Shown: positions 61,984-64,000 of the stretch, one piece after another
How positions within the stretch are numbered: position 1 is the first letter of the stretch
Layout: every line of letters begins with the position of its first letter
Assembly (NCBI RefSeq): GCF_018991925.1
Contig: NW_024735304.1
Coordinates: 180,302 to 244,301, forward strand
Length of the DNA stretch: 64,000 nucleotides
Source: Homarus americanus
Taxonomy: Eukaryota > Arthropoda > Malacostraca > Decapoda > Nephropidae
Direction of reading: 5' to 3'
Notes under the pieces: model-generated
Databases searched by the model: none
What the model was told of the DNA's origin: nothing
Seen by the model: only the letters and a program-made list of their open reading frames with translations
Program-made: the position numbers and the translations under genes

Positions 61984-62041
61984 GCAGATGGCGATGATGC
62001 GTGCTGCTACTGCTCTCTCACTTTCTCTGCTCTGCTCCTGG
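61984..62041 (+). CDS. Candidate signal-peptide exon of an unknown secreted protein
   Basis: CTCTCTCTCTCTTGCAG ends at 61983, a textbook polypyrimidine tract and 3' splice site. Just inside, ATG at 61988 opens MAMMRAATALSLSLLCSW, with a positively charged n-region, a hydrophobic core and small residues, as in a secretory signal peptide. The frame reaches TGG/GTAACA, a usable but not perfect donor (GT at 62042), in phase 0. If not spliced there, the frame runs on to a stop at 62111. No homologue recognised and no downstream exon identified inside the window. Confidence 0.35.
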
Positions 62042-62140
62042 GTAACAAAGCCGATAATGAACATGTCCATACACCGGATGAATACCGGTGATACGATATT
62101 CAATTTTTTATAAGATAATGTTGTTGGAGTTATTCAGCAG

Positions 62141-62332
62141 GTGGAGTGCAAGGAGAAATCTCTTATTAACGTGGGTTGGGTTATCGAGGACCTGAGATTC
62201 ATATCGTCTCTGAAGACCGTTGAGCTTTCGTCTTCTGAAGCAACGTGTAGCGCCCAGCGGCGTGACTGCCATGCGATGTTCTTACCGACAATGCTGTGCC
62301 TTTTGTGGGGTATATATCCCATAAGTAGGTAA
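62141..62332 (+). CDS. Hypothetical open frame, 63 codons
   Basis: Ordinary amino acid composition (WVIEDLRFISSLKTVELSSS). The minus strand is also open over the same span (62134-62322). Not recognised. Of interest only because it follows the candidate signal-peptide exon by 100 bp, in a different frame. Confidence 0.12.
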   Translation: MECKEKSLINVGWVIEDLRFISSLKTVELSSSEATCSAQRRDCHAMFLPTMLCLLWGIYPISR

Positions 62333-62595
62333 TAACAATATTATGGATTCAATTAATTGTTACTATAAAGGCTCCCCGACGAAATTACCTAGATAAAAAG
62401 ATAAATATTTTCTCGTTAATATTTGATCAAATGGTTTCTCCTCTGAATGCTTTAGGGTCAGGTCAGGAAGAGTCTATTTCTGAAATAGTATCTCTATGTT
62501 GAGAACAATTAAAACTATACTCCACGGCATCCAGGATTCTTACGCTAATTATATCGACATACAAGGATTTTAAACTAAATATATCGACACTATTT

Positions 62596-62598
62596 AAA

Positions 62599-62666
<68 letters not shown>
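62596..62666. repeat. Poly(A)-(TA)n tract
   Basis: A run of about 21 A followed by about 50 bp of TA. A poly(A) run could mark a retroposed 3' end, but no element body is recognisable upstream. Confidence 0.95.
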
Positions 62667-62668
<2 letters not shown>

Positions 62669-63074
62669 CTGGAGGTATGATTACCCAGAACTGGGCCAGA
62701 ATATCAGTTATCAAGACAGATGAATCATCAGTTATCCAGGGCAGTGAATCATCTCAGTTACTCCAGGCCGCATATCCACTTGGTCTTAAGGGTCATATGC
62801 TACACGATGGTGGTTTTATCTCAGGAGCAGCAAGGAGCAGAGATTTTCATGTATACCTGGCTGATTACCCAGTAGTCTTATCGCTTAGATCGAGTTTTCA
62901 ATTGTATTCTTTCTGATTTATTCAGGTATTCTCTTCTCGACTCCGACAAAACAGATTTTTGTTTTCATGTACGTCCATTAATTGAAACAATACCAGGCTA
63001 TTTCTTGTTGAACTGCTTTGGTTCGATAATATAACCTAACCAACCTAATAACCTTTAGCTCTGGTAGCGCCTGT

Positions 63075-63300
63075 GAATTGGGGGTGAGATGGGAGGAGAG
63101 TAGGAGGGAAGGGAGGAGGAGGAGGAAGCCGAGAGGTGGGAAATGAGGAGAAAAGAGGAAAAAAAGAAGGAGGATAAAAGAAAGGAAAACAGTGGAAGGG
63201 CAGAATGGAGAGCAGGAGAAAGAAAGGAGGAGATAAATGGGAGAGAAAAGTGAAGAAAGAAAAGAAGAAAGAAAGAAAAGAAAGAAAGAAAGAAAGTTGG
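63075..63300. repeat. Polypurine tract with (GAAA)n
   Basis: About 225 bp of nearly pure G+A on the plus strand, ending in AAAGAAAGAAAG repeats. Confidence 0.88.
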
Positions 63301-63401
63301 AGACTGTGACGCCTCATGACCCTGCTGCCCTAAATTAGGTAATTATCTAAATGCCGTTTTATATAGTACATTAAAATGCGATCCATTCGGTCCTGGAGGC
63401 C

Positions 63402-63416
63402 GACTCTCTCTCTCTC

Positions 63417-63449
<33 letters not shown>
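63402..63449. repeat. (CT)n microsatellite
   Basis: CT tract of about 46 bp with one CG interruption. Confidence 0.96.
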
Positions 63450-63629
63450 ACCATTAAGAATATATACATTTTTTTTCCTTCGCTTAGATGTATTGGTCGT
63501 AGAACGCGAGAGTGACAGACGATAGTAAGGATTATATTTATGAACTTTAGGTTGACTTCAGTGTAGTGGTTGTGACGTTTATAGATGTGTTGGTTTTATT
63601 TGTGACCGTTTATATGTGATGGTTATTAA

Positions 63630-64000
63630 AATAGTTGTTGTTGTTGTGGTGGTGGTGGATTTGTTGTTATGTTATCGCATCTTGGTGGTGGTGGTGGTTG
63701 TTTAATGGAGGTTATGATTGTTGTAGTAGATTTGCGGTGTTGTGGCGATGGTTGTTGTTGTCGTGTTGGTTGCTGTGTGGAATTAGTTCATTGTTAGTGG
63801 TGATAGATTGTATTTGATTGTGATAGATGGAATATGATCTATTGTGGTGGAATTTAAAATTATTAATACTGATGGTTATTATTGTTGTGGTTGATATAGT
63901 GATGGTTCTTCCTTTTGATGGTTAATGCTCTTGTGGTTGTTGTGGTGCTTGTGGTATGATTGTTATTGGTGGTGGTTATTTAGCCGTGATGAATAATACA
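63630..64000. repeat. Degenerate GTTGTTGTGGTGGTGG/GATGGTTATT repeats
   Basis: TGG, GTT and GTGATG words recur irregularly to the window end. The array probably continues beyond it. Confidence 0.6.

Overview
The window looks like a repeat-dense stretch of a eukaryotic nuclear genome, most likely a decapod crustacean (a crab-like animal is my best guess). The reasons are: interstitial TTAGG/CCTAA runs (the arthropod telomere motif); degraded LINE reverse transcriptases whose wording matches families I know from decapod genomes; tRNA-derived SINEs; no bacterial-style operons; and a very high load of microsatellites (TA, CA, GA, AAT) and minisatellites. No intact, confidently identifiable cellular gene is present. 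Nearly all long open frames are frames through TA, CA, CT or minisatellite arrays and should not be read as proteins.

Layout. 0-12 kb: a TA tract, a 28-bp GCTGAC-type minisatellite (1.34-3.12 kb) followed by a CA array, several degenerate minisatellites, and two copies of a tRNA-derived SINE (5.9 and 8.4-8.6 kb). 12.1-12.4 kb: a compound CA repeat. 12.9-14.6 kb: a frameshifted copy of an uncharacterised, apparently multi-copy crustacean protein family. 14.57-15.77 kb: the 3' half of a LINE joined directly to it, with an intact YADD motif. 16-17 kb: a polypyrimidine tract. 17.5-23 kb: minisatellites, including seven perfect-length 37-bp units carrying TGACTCA and about 33 units of 32 bp carrying TGACGTCA plus TATATAA. 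23.1-24.5 kb: a G-rich block followed by a C-rich block into which a CR1-like LINE 3' end (minus strand) is inserted. 24.58-24.70 kb: a promoter-like cluster (TGACGTCA, an AGGTCA DR3, a TATA box). 27-27.55 kb: a SINE and an antisense LINE reverse transcriptase relic.

31.6-34.25 kb: a 2.6-kb G-rich minisatellite that switches from a 28-bp to a 27-bp unit. 35.6-35.93 kb: a 90-bp higher-order repeat made of three 30-bp units. 36.6-38.18 kb: a decayed Jockey-type LINE ORF2 on the plus strand. 40.66-40.96 kb: a second SINE type. 41.45-42.5 kb, 44.7-45.0 kb and 46.7-49.3 kb: further arrays. 49.63-52.25 kb: a 24-bp array. 52.46-52.59 kb: a long AAT tract. 56.3-60.1 kb: a heavily mutated, longer copy of the same LINE family seen at 14.6 kb, interrupted by a foreign insert of about 385 bp. 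Near 62.0 kb a short candidate exon encodes a convincing signal peptide and is the best hint of a host gene.

The mobile-element relics all carry frameshifts, stops or deletions of catalytic motifs, so they are inactive fossils. I see no operon-like or pathway-level system. The most unusual features are the minisatellites built on transcription-factor-like palindromes, the dispersed minisatellite families that recur tens of kilobases apart, and the uncharacterised protein family at 12.9-14.6 kb.
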